Source: Desulfomonile tiedjei | GTDB taxonomy: Bacteria > Desulfobacterota > Desulfomonilia > Desulfomonilales > Desulfomonilaceae | NCBI GenBank assembly: GCA_016218715.1 | Contig: JACRDG010000060.1 | Location: forward strand, 19,781 to 83,780 | Direction: 5' to 3' | Length of the DNA: 64,000 bases | Shown: piece by piece, positions 27,827-37,020 of the stretch | How the letters are laid out: each line of letters begins with the position of its first letter | How positions within the stretch are numbered: position 1 is the stretch's first letter | Position numbers and translations under genes: made by a program | Notes under the pieces: model-generated | The model's input: only the letters and a program-made list of their open reading frames with translations | The model's database searches: none | Told to the model about the DNA's origin: nothing

Positions 27827-28389
27827 TCTTGCGGACTCATCCTTCCATCGCATCGCCAAGCAGCTCAGGTCGATCTTTCGATACGAGGGAGAAAGAGTTT
27901 GGTCCTCCTCCGAGAGGCTTCCCCGGCGCTGTTTTCAGATCTTGCCGGCCCCTCTTCCCTCAAGGGGGACGCGATTGTCGAGGCGTCTCGGCCCCGTACG
28001 TAAAAGGGTAGAGGCATTTCCCGTGCAGGCCCGATTCTCTGCCCGCACGGGCGGCGGTGTTCAATTGACTAATCACAAAGGCCTTGGTATGATTCGGACA
28101 AGTAGGCGAAAACCTCAAAGAGACGCCAGATCCGAGGGATTGTAACAGAAGCCGTACAAGACAGCTTGGCGGTTTCCTCCCAGAACGGAGCAGGGAGAGA
28201 GCGTGCTTGGCACCCTGTGTTTTCCCAAGATGGAATCCCTGGAGGGCGCTCGTTAACATACTGAAGTTCCTTGAGAACGCACCTCGCTCTTGATGCCCTC
28301 GGGTATCAATCGGCTAAGAGTTACAATTATATCTAGAGCTTATCTGGGAAACTGAGGCCGATAGCACCACTGCGTTCGCGGCATTCTCG
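27827..28389. other. Intergenic region, 563 bp
   Basis: Nothing beyond the pilin terminator was recognised. An AT-rich patch near 28317-28345 (with TTATATCTAGAGCTTATC) is a likely place for the promoter of the next gene. Short open frames have no ribosome sites. Confidence 0.35.
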
Positions 28390-30666
28390 GTGACCTTCAG
28401 TATATCACGCATGTTCCTGCCACCCAGCAGGGTTGGTGGACCGCGCGCCGTCGTGGACAGACGATCCATGCAGGTATTGTTTTCCCTGACTCTATTCCTG
28501 AGCGCCGCATTGGTCTTTTGGGTCCAGCCAATGTTCGGCAAGAGAATTTTGCCTCTCCTGGGAGGCACTCCTGGGGTCTGGAATACCTGTTTGGTCTTTT
28601 TCCAGGCGTCTCTCCTCCTGGGTTATCTTTATGCCCACGCTCAGCAGCGATACCTGAGCTTGCACAAGCAGGTCCTGACCCATCTGATTCTACTGTCCAT
28701 CGGCCTCATTGCTCTGCCCATTGGAGTGCCTCAGGGATGGATTCCTCCGGTCACGGACAATCCGGTGCCCTGGCTGCTAATCTTGCTTGTTACCGCGCTC
28801 GGACTGCCCTGTACCCTTCTGTCCGCGACCGCTCCGCTTCTGCAGAGTTGGTTTTCTCGAAGTCTCGATCGGGACGCAGGCGATCCCTATTTTCTCTACG
28901 TGGCGAGCAATATTGGGAGTCTGGTAGGGCTTCTCGGATACCCGTTCGCGATCGAAGCGAACGTGAGTCTGGTGAAGCAGGCGCTGGCGTGGAGCGGCGG
29001 GTACATTTTGCTCCTGGTCCTTGTCGCTGTCGGCGGTCTGCTCTTGTTTCACCGCGGACTCCGTCCGCCACTGCATGCCGAGAATGACTCTCCCGCCCCG
29101 TCCTCTGCACTTCGTTTGAGATGGCTTCTGTTGGCGGCTGTGCCATCGAGTTTGCTTCAGTCCGTCACCTCGCACGTGACGCTTGACCTCGCGTCGGTGC
29201 CGCTCCTGTGGGTTCTGCCGCTCACGGTGTACCTGGTCTCGTTCATCCTGGTCTTTGCCCGCCGGCAGTGGATTCCGCACGACTTGATGGTTGGCATCCA
29301 TGTCGCGGTCTTGACCCTGCTGGTGATTCTGGTCTTTTTCGTAGGTACAAGACATGTTTTGGTGGCATTGCCATTGAACATCGCGGTTCTCTTTTCGACT
29401 GCGATGGTCCTTCACGGCGAATTGGTGCGACTTCGTCCTTCTGCAGGTCACCTGACGGAATTCTATTTATGGCTGGCGCTGGGAGGGGTGGTCGGCGGCT
29501 TCTTGTGCGGCATAGTGGCTCCGATGGTTTTTAGTTCCCTCGCAGAGTATCCGTTGTCACTGATCCTGGCCGCAATCATGACTCCGGCGGTGAAGACCGG
29601 CAAAGACCGGTTCTCCTGGCGGCCGGCCGATCTGGCAACTCCGTTGGTCTTGGTGTTACTTACAGGATGTGGCGTGTGGGCCGCACAGACTTGGGGCGAC
29701 GCGCCTGTGGGCTCGATCTACCGGGCCGCGGTGATTGTGCCGGCGGGGTTCGCTGTTTGGTGGTTCAGCGTACGGCGCCGCGTGCAGTTGGGAATCCTCA
29801 TCACGGCTCTGGTGGTAACTGGAGTATTGCTTCCCCTCACGGGAGGCCAGACGATCAATCAGCAAAGAAACTTCTTCGGCCTCCTCAAAGTGGTCAAAGA
29901 CGAGCCGAGAGGGCTAACGGTCCTGCTGCACGGAACGACGATTCATGGCAGCCAGTTCATGTATCCTGAAGCTTTCCGGGAGCCTACAAGCTACTTTTAC
30001 AGGGGAGGACCCGTTGGGGATGTTTTTTCGTGCTTGCACGAAGACCCGCGTGGCTTGAGAGTCGGAGTGGCAGGGTTGGGCACCGGTACGATGTCTTGCT
30101 ACGCCCGGCCCCAAGACACCTGGTACTTCTACGAAATCGATCCTGCGGTGGCGCGGGTCGCCCGTGACGAGGGCTATTTCACTTACCTGTACGAGTGCCC
30201 GGCGCGAGTGGAAATCGTGCTGGGTGATGCCCGCCTCTCCATGGCGTACGCGCCTCCTGGTTTCTTCGACGTCATCGTTCTCGATGCATTCAGCTCGGAT
30301 TCCATCCCGATCCATCTGCTCACGAGAGAGGCTCTGGCACTTTACCTTGCCAAACTGGCCCCGTCAGGGCTTTTGGTGGCCCACATCTCAAACAGGTATC
30401 TGGATTTGCGACCCGTCCTGAGTGACTTGGCCCATGATGCCGGTCTGGTGGGTGGCGTCCGGACTGAGGATCTCTCTGCTGCCGACCAATTGGCCTTTGG
30501 TGCCAGCGGTTCCACGTGGGCTGTTTTGGCACGGTCCTGGAAGGACCTGAGCTGTGTGGCCAAGAACCATGAGTGGAAGAATATGCTCGTGGGAAAGCGT
30601 AATCCTCCTTGGACCGATGACTACTCGAGCATCTTCCGGTGCCTAAAAATCGAAAAGCCCTGGTGA
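28390..30666 (+). CDS. Membrane-fused spermidine-synthase-like protein
   Basis: 758 residues from GTG 28390; Met codons at 28411 and 28468 are plausible later starts, the last immediately before the first membrane helix. The N-terminal two thirds hold about 13-15 hydrophobic helices, beginning SAALVFWVQPMFGKRILPLLGG, a signature of the 'fused MFS/spermidine synthase' proteins. The C-terminal 200 residues are a SpeE-like Rossmann domain: GVAGLGTGTMSCY, EIDPAV, LGDARL and VLDAFSSDSIP. Known SpeE enzymes move aminopropyl groups to polyamines. The membrane-fused forms are mostly uncharacterised and may act on lipids, glycans or proteins. It lies between the pilin and a TPR membrane protein. Confidence 0.8.
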   Translation: MTFSISRMFLPPSRVGGPRAVVDRRSMQVLFSLTLFLSAALVFWVQPMFGKRILPLLGGTPGVWNTCLVFFQASLLLGYLYAHAQQRYLSLHKQVLTHLILLSIGLIALPIGVPQGWIPPVTDNPVPWLLILLVTALGLPCTLLSATAPLLQSWFSRSLDRDAGDPYFLYVASNIGSLVGLLGYPFAIEANVSLVKQALAWSGGYILLLVLVAVGGLLLFHRGLRPPLHAENDSPAPSSALRLRWLLLAAVPSSLLQSVTSHVTLDLASVPLLWVLPLTVYLVSFILVFARRQWIPHDLMVGIHVAVLTLLVILVFFVGTRHVLVALPLNIAVLFSTAMVLHGELVRLRPSAGHLTEFYLWLALGGVVGGFLCGIVAPMVFSSLAEYPLSLILAAIMTPAVKTGKDRFSWRPADLATPLVLVLLTGCGVWAAQTWGDAPVGSIYRAAVIVPAGFAVWWFSVRRRVQLGILITALVVTGVLLPLTGGQTINQQRNFFGLLKVVKDEPRGLTVLLHGTTIHGSQFMYPEAFREPTSYFYRGGPVGDVFSCLHEDPRGLRVGVAGLGTGTMSCYARPQDTWYFYEIDPAVARVARDEGYFTYLYECPARVEIVLGDARLSMAYAPPGFFDVIVLDAFSSDSIPIHLLTREALALYLAKLAPSGLLVAHISNRYLDLRPVLSDLAHDAGLVGGVRTEDLSAADQLAFGASGSTWAVLARSWKDLSCVAKNHEWKNMLVGKRNPPWTDDYSSIFRCLKIEKPW

Positions 30667-31119
30667 ACAAAGGCCGCGGCTCTCCCGTGCAGTGCGTTTC
30701 CTGCAGACCTGGCGCCGTTTCCGAGTCAGATGCTTATGAATGCTATGGTTCCGGTGGGACAGTCTCGCACGGGTCGCCCGCGAAGGAACCGATGCTTCCA
30801 TGGGGAGAAGACCGCCGGATGAACGCGAGCAAGGCGGGGCAGCCAGCAGTGCCCTCTGCAAAAGGCCTCTGGTGTTCGGAAACAATCCCTTGAACTCGCG
30901 GTGGCAAGCCCCGCTCAAACGATGCCCAGACCCTGAACGGGTCCACCAACGTGTTCATTGGTCGATGCTGTCAGGACCGTCTGTGGGGACACGCATTAGG
31001 CCCCGAAATCAATGGGTTGCACCCGAGGCCATTCACCGTACGCCCTCTTGGAGCGCGACGGTATTGATGAAATCGGTCAATAAGCAGCCGACACCGTAGC
31101 GATCGTCGAGGATCATGGT
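30667..31119. other. Intergenic region, 453 bp
   Basis: No supported gene, RNA or repeat. Overlapping short frames on both strands lack ribosome sites. Confidence 0.35.
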
Positions 31120-33189
31120 TTGAGCCGTCCGAACTCTCCTCGTGAACAAGACAATGCAGCATCCCGGAGGTCAGTCTGTCCGCCCTGGCTCGGTGCTGTA
31201 TTGATCGTCATCGTCACGGCTGCGGTCTACTCACCAGTCCCACATCAGGGATTCTCCACCTGGGACGATCCGAAACACATAGCCGCCGTGTGGAAACCCG
31301 GCTGGGAGCGAGCTTGGACGGTTCTGACCGACGTAAGCCTGCGGTATTCCGATGTCAGATACTATATCCCGCTCCACTTTCTGAGCCTTATGGCGGATCA
31401 AGCGGTCGTCGGCGTCGGCAATCAACCACAGGCATGGATTGCCAAGATCATGAATGTGGCCTTACATTGCGCCAACGCATCTTTGGTGTTCGGTCTCCTC
31501 GTGATGTTCGGGCTCGGGACAGGGCCGGCGCTGTTGGGGGCTTTCGTGTTTGCCTTGCATCCGGTGCAAGTCGGGACCGTTGCGTGGGTGGCGGAGCGGA
31601 AAAATTTGTTATCTGCTCTGTTCTATCTGTCGGCGCTCCTTGCCTTCACGAAGCACCTGCATACCGGACGATTTCGGTACATACCGGTGGTTGCGGCGCT
31701 GTTCGTCCTCGGTTTGCTGTCCAAACCGTCTGTCGTCACCTTACCGGTGGCGTTGGCCGGCCTGCTTATGATTCCTGCGGGCACAGAAGCGGGAAAGAGC
31801 CGCCCGGCGATGCTCATCGGATTGCTCGCGCTCGTCGCCGTCGGATGGAGTGCCTATGTCATTTCGACCGAGGTCTCGTACCCGGGCATACTTCCGGCCT
31901 GGTTCCTTCGACCGCTCATGGCGGCAGGGGTCGTATGGTTTTACCTGGCCGCATTCCTTTACCCGGTAAACCTCGTGCTGGTCTATCCAAGGTGGGATGT
32001 CGCCGGCAACTACCTGATCTTCTTTCTGTTACTTTTCGCTCTGCTCGCACTACTTGCCGCGGTCATCCGGTATCGAGGGCAAATCGGTCCTTATGCTCTT
32101 TGGGGCCTGTTCTTCTTTCTCATCAACATCGCACCCGTCTCGGGGATCGTCCCGTTTGGCTATATGGGGCATTCCTTCGTGGCGGATCATCTGCTGTACC
32201 TCCCCATGGTCGGACTGGTAACGGTTGTAGCAGCCGGTTCGCACCTGCTGTTTGCTCGCCTAGCCGACCGGAGGGCACTGGTTGCTCTGCTCTGGTCCGG
32301 GGCCGCTATGGCGACAGGCATTCTCGGAATCCTATCGGCCAAGCAGATCTCTTTGTGGAAGGATCCTGCGTCGCTGTGGGCAGCGACATTGCAGGTAAAC
32401 CAGGGCTCTGCGGCCGTCTACCATAACTATGGCGCGGTCTGCATGGAGAGGGGAGAATTCCGTCAAGCCTTGGCCCTCTTCCAAAGAGCGGCTGAACTCG
32501 CGCCTCTGCTCGACGTGAGTTACAACAATATGGGGAAAATTTACTTGTCGTTGGGGCAAAGAGACAAGGCTCGGGAGATGTTCGAGAGGTCCTTGCAGGC
32601 CAATCCCCGAGGCGCAGTACCTCGTGTCGTGCTCGGACAGATGCTTCAGGAAGAAGGAAAGCACAATCAGGCTGTGGATTTTTATCGCCGCTCCCTTGAC
32701 GAACTACCCACCAACGCGGCTCTGCGGACCGCTCTGGCTCGAGCCTATTTCGCCACCGGTCAGGCGAGTGAGGCTCTTCACGAGCTGGATACTGCCATCA
32801 GACTGAGCCCCCTGGCTTCAGAGCCGTACGCGTACAAAGCGCACATTCTCTTGTCCCGAGGGGAAACGGGCGCTGCAATCACTCTACTCAGACACGCTAT
32901 CGGTCTCCGCGGGAATGATGCGGCCGCCCACGATATGCTCGGCACTGCCTATGCTTCCCGAGGGGAATGGGATCTGGCGCTCGCGGAATTTACCAAGGCC
33001 CATCAACTCACGCCGGACCTGCCCGGCGTTCGAGACCATATCGCCAATAGCCTGATGGAGATGGGGGACTTCCCTGAAGCGACCGCGTTCTGTTCCCGTT
33101 CACAGGAAGCAGGCACGCCTTGTTCCGAGGAGACGGTACGCCGCGTTCGCCGCGGCACCTCTGATACCAAGTCGCAATCCAAGGAGTAA
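31120..33189 (+). CDS. TMTC/GT-C-like polytopic membrane protein with TPR array
   Basis: 689 residues from TTG 31120, with GAGG about 8 nt upstream; no better start is seen before the first helix. The first periplasmic loop carries FSTWDDPKHI (Asp49-Asp50), the paired acidic motif seen in TMTC-type O-mannosyltransferases and other GT-C enzymes. About ten membrane helices follow to residue 415. Seven TPR units occupy about 425-650 (for example SYNNMGKIYLSLGQ). It has the same layout as the gene at 24143 but only distant sequence similarity. I infer a protein glycosyltransferase or sugar-transfer role facing the periplasm; direct proof is absent. Confidence 0.75.
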   Translation: MSRPNSPREQDNAASRRSVCPPWLGAVLIVIVTAAVYSPVPHQGFSTWDDPKHIAAVWKPGWERAWTVLTDVSLRYSDVRYYIPLHFLSLMADQAVVGVGNQPQAWIAKIMNVALHCANASLVFGLLVMFGLGTGPALLGAFVFALHPVQVGTVAWVAERKNLLSALFYLSALLAFTKHLHTGRFRYIPVVAALFVLGLLSKPSVVTLPVALAGLLMIPAGTEAGKSRPAMLIGLLALVAVGWSAYVISTEVSYPGILPAWFLRPLMAAGVVWFYLAAFLYPVNLVLVYPRWDVAGNYLIFFLLLFALLALLAAVIRYRGQIGPYALWGLFFFLINIAPVSGIVPFGYMGHSFVADHLLYLPMVGLVTVVAAGSHLLFARLADRRALVALLWSGAAMATGILGILSAKQISLWKDPASLWAATLQVNQGSAAVYHNYGAVCMERGEFRQALALFQRAAELAPLLDVSYNNMGKIYLSLGQRDKAREMFERSLQANPRGAVPRVVLGQMLQEEGKHNQAVDFYRRSLDELPTNAALRTALARAYFATGQASEALHELDTAIRLSPLASEPYAYKAHILLSRGETGAAITLLRHAIGLRGNDAAAHDMLGTAYASRGEWDLALAEFTKAHQLTPDLPGVRDHIANSLMEMGDFPEATAFCSRSQEAGTPCSEETVRRVRRGTSDTKSQSKE

Positions 33190-33338
33190 CCTTGGGAGGA
33201 ACTCCTTTGTGCAAGAAAGGTTTCCCGCAGATTACATCTTCGAAAGCGTATCGGTATCAAGCCGGTCCAGCCTGTCGCCGAACGATCGACTCACTGGCGG
33301 ACAACAGGACCGATATCGGAACAATCTCGATCCGACGC

Positions 33339-34070
33339 TCAGGGCTTGGAATTCTGGGCGGGTTCCTTGACTGGATCGGACTTCGTCTCGGTACCGGGTT
33401 TCTTGTCTCCTTCCGTTGTCGCCTCGGGCTGAGGAGCTCTGTTTGCTTCGGTATCGATGCCGCCCTCTGGCTTCTTCTGCGGGGATTCTTCCTTGGCTGT
33501 CGGCGTCAGGGGCATCCGGTCCTCACCGCTCACAGGGCGATTGAACAGCTCGAAGATCTTCTCGTGAGTTTTCCGGTTGGTAAACTCGAGGTAATAGAGG
33601 GTCATCCCCTTTTCCGGGCCGTAGAGGATAATGTCGTCGTCCTTGATCCTTAGCTTGTAGGGTGCTTCCCAGGAGAAGTCGAACTCACTGAAGACATTCT
33701 TCTTGATGGCGTGATAGTTGGTGAGGGCCGCGTCGGTCAGCGCGAAACGGATGAGGTACAGCCTATCCTTCTCGGTAAATTGGAAGGTCACGTTCTTGTA
33801 ACTGGGGTTCTCCGGTAATTCCCAAACGATCTTGGACCGGTTTTCTTTGATGATAGGCTCTTTGGTGAGTGATCCCAGGCCCTGGATCCGGTCGCTGACC
33901 GCCTGGGTTGAATCGCCCATTCTTACTGCTTTGATCGCGTCGGGCATGATGCTCGATTCAGCGTAGGTCAAACCGACCGAGCCCGCCGTCGTGACGAGGG
34001 CAAGGATCAGGACCGTCAGCAGACCTCGCATCGGACTTTTGCCTGCGCAAAGCGCTCGCGTGACAACCAT
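33339..34070 (-). CDS. Exported hypothetical protein
   Basis: 243 residues. The start at 34070 is chosen for AGGAG 7 nt upstream; the frame extends 29 codons further. A signal peptide runs to about residue 37 (LTYA-ES). The mid part (about 45-170) has alternating strands and begins VRMGDSTQAVSDRIQGLGS, loosely like the SmpA/OmlA fold that measures short helical repeats. The last 60 residues are charged, Pro/Glu/Lys-rich low complexity. Its family is not recognised. It lies 143 bp downstream of the VKOR-DsbA gene on the same strand and may share its transcript. Confidence 0.55.
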   Translation of the reverse strand: MVVTRALCAGKSPMRGLLTVLILALVTTAGSVGLTYAESSIMPDAIKAVRMGDSTQAVSDRIQGLGSLTKEPIIKENRSKIVWELPENPSYKNVTFQFTEKDRLYLIRFALTDAALTNYHAIKKNVFSEFDFSWEAPYKLRIKDDDIILYGPEKGMTLYYLEFTNRKTHEKIFELFNRPVSGEDRMPLTPTAKEESPQKKPEGGIDTEANRAPQPEATTEGDKKPGTETKSDPVKEPAQNSKP

Positions 34071-34213
34071 TTCGCTTCTCCTTTGCATCGGCGGTTGCCC
34101 CGGTTGCGAGGACCAGGGTCCTTCTGAGAGTGGATTTACCAATAAAGCCCGTGTCATGGGTTCGCTCCATCGCCTGGTGTCTTCGTGACCAGGGACATCC
34201 TCTGCACTCGACG

Positions 34214-35629
34214 TCAGCGACGGAGTAGGCGAACATCAGCGGCTTCGGGGTGATTATCTCTTAGCAGCTCCTCTAGGGCGTCGACCAGGTATGCTGTGCC
34301 GAAGTTGTCAGGAAGCCTCTTGCCTTCAAAGAATATCTTCGGGGTTGCATTCAGCTGAAGCTTCAATCCCAGTTTCACGTCTTCCTGCACTTTCTTGGCC
34401 GCCGGTGAATCCGGCTTCATCAGTTCCGTGAACTTGTTCACGTCAAGATTCAGCTGCTTGGCATAACCGATCCACTGATCGTCTCTCAGTCGTTTCTGGT
34501 TGGCGAAGAGCAGCTCGCCGTATGTCCAGAACGCCTTCGGCCCTCCCAGGAGATAAGCGGCATAAGCAGCCCTTGCAGCAGTGCAGGCCAGGGGGTGAAA
34601 ATCCCGCTGGGCTATCACGGCATCGTTGCAGTCCTTCGATAGTGGGTAGTTCTTGTATACCAAGCGCAGAAGTCCGGGGTTCGCGTCAACCACGTCTTTG
34701 AGACTTCTTTCGATTTTTGCGCATCCGGGGCACTGAAAGTCAGCGAACAGAATTATCGGATACGGCGCGCGGGGAGAGCCGTAAACCGGATCCTCCGGAC
34801 TGACGGGGACCTCCAGGGTGGGAGAGCTTCGGATCACTGCCATGATGACGGCATTGTCATTGGCCAGCTCTTCATAGTGCATTTTGAGATCGTCGAACGT
34901 CAAGGACTTCTCCGCCATGGTTGCCGCGGACAGAACCGCGAGCGATAAGACAACCCCACCGATCACGAAGTAGACCCTTTCCCCGAGGGGTGCAATCTCC
35001 CGGAGGAGAATATCCCCCTTCTTTCGTATCGAGACCCAGACGACCAGTATCAAGGCAAACGCATTCAAGATGTGGACCACAATGCACCAGGTGCAGATAT
35101 GATCGACCTGAAAAATCATGATGTACATGTAGTACCAGCTGAAGCCTATGGCGGCAAAGAAGTAGGCAACGAGCAGGACCCAGGCGAGCTTTCTCATCCG
35201 GTGATTGAACAGAGCGTTGATCGTGCACCAGAGCACAAAAACAAATCCGGCAAGTCCCAGCGCAGCGGACGAGATGTAGCCGAAAAGGACGGCATAGTCG
35301 GTCATCAGGATGGCATCGCAACTGACTCTTCCGTCTGAGCGGCAGAGGATTGAGTCGCCAATACCTGCGGAATTGCTGACGAGCATAATATGACGGTAGG
35401 AGAGAAAACTTGTCGCGAAAACTCCGATGAGGGCCACGATCAGGAGCACGACGAAAGGGAGCGGTCCCGAGAAAAAGGGCTTTTCTTGACCAGCCTGTAC
35501 GGGCACCGCGACGGCTACTGGGCCAGATTCTTCTTTTCTCAACAATTCCGAATGCTTCTCCAACGCGCTGTGCGCCTTGCCATCCATTCTCATTTCCCGA
35601 ACAAGTCCGAATGTCTTCTCAATCGGCAT
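34214..35629 (-). CDS. VKOR - DsbA-type thioredoxin fusion (disulfide-bond formation)
   Basis: 471 residues if started at Met 35629; the frame continues to a TTG at 35707, and Met 35590 is also possible. After a cytosolic tail, five helices form a vitamin-K-epoxide-reductase domain. It has the shuttle cysteine pair Cys96/Cys104 (CRSDGRVSC) and the quinone-side CTWC motif (Cys179, Cys182). A C-terminal DsbA/DsbG-like thioredoxin domain has CPGC (Cys300, Cys303) in FADFQCPGC. VKOR passes electrons from the thioredoxin domain to quinone, replacing DsbB. Fusing both gives a self-contained oxidant of periplasmic cysteines. The six-cysteine pilin 8 kb away is a possible client. Confidence 0.88.
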   Translation of the reverse strand: MPIEKTFGLVREMRMDGKAHSALEKHSELLRKEESGPVAVAVPVQAGQEKPFFSGPLPFVVLLIVALIGVFATSFLSYRHIMLVSNSAGIGDSILCRSDGRVSCDAILMTDYAVLFGYISSAALGLAGFVFVLWCTINALFNHRMRKLAWVLLVAYFFAAIGFSWYYMYIMIFQVDHICTWCIVVHILNAFALILVVWVSIRKKGDILLREIAPLGERVYFVIGGVVLSLAVLSAATMAEKSLTFDDLKMHYEELANDNAVIMAVIRSSPTLEVPVSPEDPVYGSPRAPYPIILFADFQCPGCAKIERSLKDVVDANPGLLRLVYKNYPLSKDCNDAVIAQRDFHPLACTAARAAYAAYLLGGPKAFWTYGELLFANQKRLRDDQWIGYAKQLNLDVNKFTELMKPDSPAAKKVQEDVKLGLKLQLNATPKIFFEGKRLPDNFGTAYLVDALEELLRDNHPEAADVRLLRR

Positions 35630-35803
35630 GTTAATCGAAAGGACCTGTCCGGTCAAGGGGCTGCCAAAGGGCGGATCGTACCTGCACTCGATCCGTTCGC
35701 CTGTCAATTTCCGAGTTGAGGACGTTCACAACAGCGGCCGGGAGCGTCAAGACCCACGCGCCGCGTAATCGGTGGCCTCAGTCGCGGCTGTCCGGGCACC
35801 GCG

Positions 35804-36421
35804 CTATTTTCTTGCGACCGCCCAGAGGTTCATGAATATCTCAAAGAATCCCACTCGTACATCCTTGCCGGGGAAAACCTGGGCAAGGAGAGCGGCAAGA
35901 TCGGTCCGGCTGTAAGCCGCCTTATGTTCTTCGATTTCTGTAGCGCTGACCAGCCCGGCCTTGGCCATTATCCTGAGCAGAGAGTCGGTCCACGCAGCAG
36001 GGGTGGTAACGACGAGCAGCCCGCCGGCTCTCAAGATCCGGTGAATCTCTCGAAGCAGCAGCGGAACTCGGTCAGGCGCGAGGTGCTCTATCACGGCCAA
36101 CATCGTCACTACCGCGCACGACTCGTTCGCAATCGGCAGATACGGATCCTTTTCGATATCGTGTCGGAGGAACTCGATCGCTGCACTGGCGGTCGGGTCG
36201 AAGTCTTTCCTGTAGTGCTCTCCCACCACTTTGTCCAGGCCGATCTTCCGGGCAAAGGTTGTACCGTGAAGAAACAGAGGATAGGAGCCGCATCCGACAT
36301 CCAGAAGGCAGCCACTGCGAAGGTCACGCGAGATCAACCGGTCAGCTGTCTTCGCCCGCTGGCGGGCCAGAAAGCCTTCCAACAGACCTGTGCCCCTCGT
36401 TACACGTATATTGGACCTCAA
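35804..36421 (-). CDS. Class I SAM-dependent methyltransferase
   Basis: 205 residues from TTG 36421, with GAAGG upstream. The frame stays open to 36871, but that extension has no family resemblance and overlaps a TPR remnant on the other strand, so it is rejected as coding. The SAM motif I is CLLDVGCGSYPL. Motif IV/post-I features are LPIANESCAVVTMLAVIEHL and LRAGGLLVVTTPA. The family acts on small molecules, lipids or sugars; the substrate is unknown. Motif order is normal and complete. Confidence 0.75.
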   Translation of the reverse strand: MRSNIRVTRGTGLLEGFLARQRAKTADRLISRDLRSGCLLDVGCGSYPLFLHGTTFARKIGLDKVVGEHYRKDFDPTASAAIEFLRHDIEKDPYLPIANESCAVVTMLAVIEHLAPDRVPLLLREIHRILRAGGLLVVTTPAAWTDSLLRIMAKAGLVSATEIEEHKAAYSRTDLAALLAQVFPGKDVRVGFFEIFMNLWAVARK

Positions 36422-37020
36422 TTCCTTACACCTTCTGAAACAATCGACGCAGAGGAGCAGTACTCCCGACGGGTACGCGAACCCGTCACCAGTGAGGCCG
36501 GTCCCTGTGCTCTCTGCGCTCGTGCAGCACCATCCGGCGTGCTCTACACTGTGCTGCTTGCGGCTGAGATTCGGAAATCCCGGTCGGAAGAGGAGCGCCT
36601 TATCCTCGAAATCCTGATGATCGGGAAAGAGGTTCGCAACTCTGGCCCGCGATGTCAAGTTCGTCTGGCACGGGGAAAGTGGGTTCGCACAGGACCCGGC
36701 GGGCTCCTGACGGTGGAATGCTGCCGCGCTGGAAGCAAGGGGCCGCATCGCGGCGGTCCTCTTCAAAAATGGAGAATTCGCGGGAAGCCGCCCAGTGTTT
36801 TGCGAAAGCCGTTGCGATCGATCGCGGCCTGGCGGAGGCCCATCGTGGACTCGGCCAAGCGCTGGAAGCAACGGGCGATCTCATCCATGCGCTGGCGAGC
36901 TATCGCAAGGCCGGGACCGGGTCATGGAAATTGTGGTATGAATGCCGTTTCCGGATAGGATAGTCCAGTTTTGGCTCTCAGTATGACTGACACGCACCGT
37001 CCGAGTGCTTATTGCTTCCC
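36422..37020. other. Region between methyltransferase and regulator genes, 599 bp
   Basis: Its one recognisable item is a frameshifted TPR remnant on the plus strand (listed separately). The rest shows nothing supportable. Confidence 0.4.
36711..36963 (+). pseudogene. TPR protein remnant with frameshift
   Basis: Two overlapping frames together read as TPR. From 36717 one frame gives NAAALEARGRIAAVLFKNGEF. Near 36780 the pattern jumps one base to a second frame, REAAQCFAKAVAIDRG, then AEAHRGLGQALEATG and DLIHALASYRKA. A TGA stop lies at 36708-36710, just before, and the second frame ends at 36963. No single start or ribosome site explains it. It is best seen as debris of a TPR gene like those at 24143 and 31120. 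Confidence 0.6.

Noticed and set aside
36422..36871. N-terminal extension of the methyltransferase at 35804
   Set aside because: The extra 150 residues do not resemble any methyltransferase N-terminus. They overlap a TPR remnant on the opposite strand, and no start in the extension has a good ribosome site.
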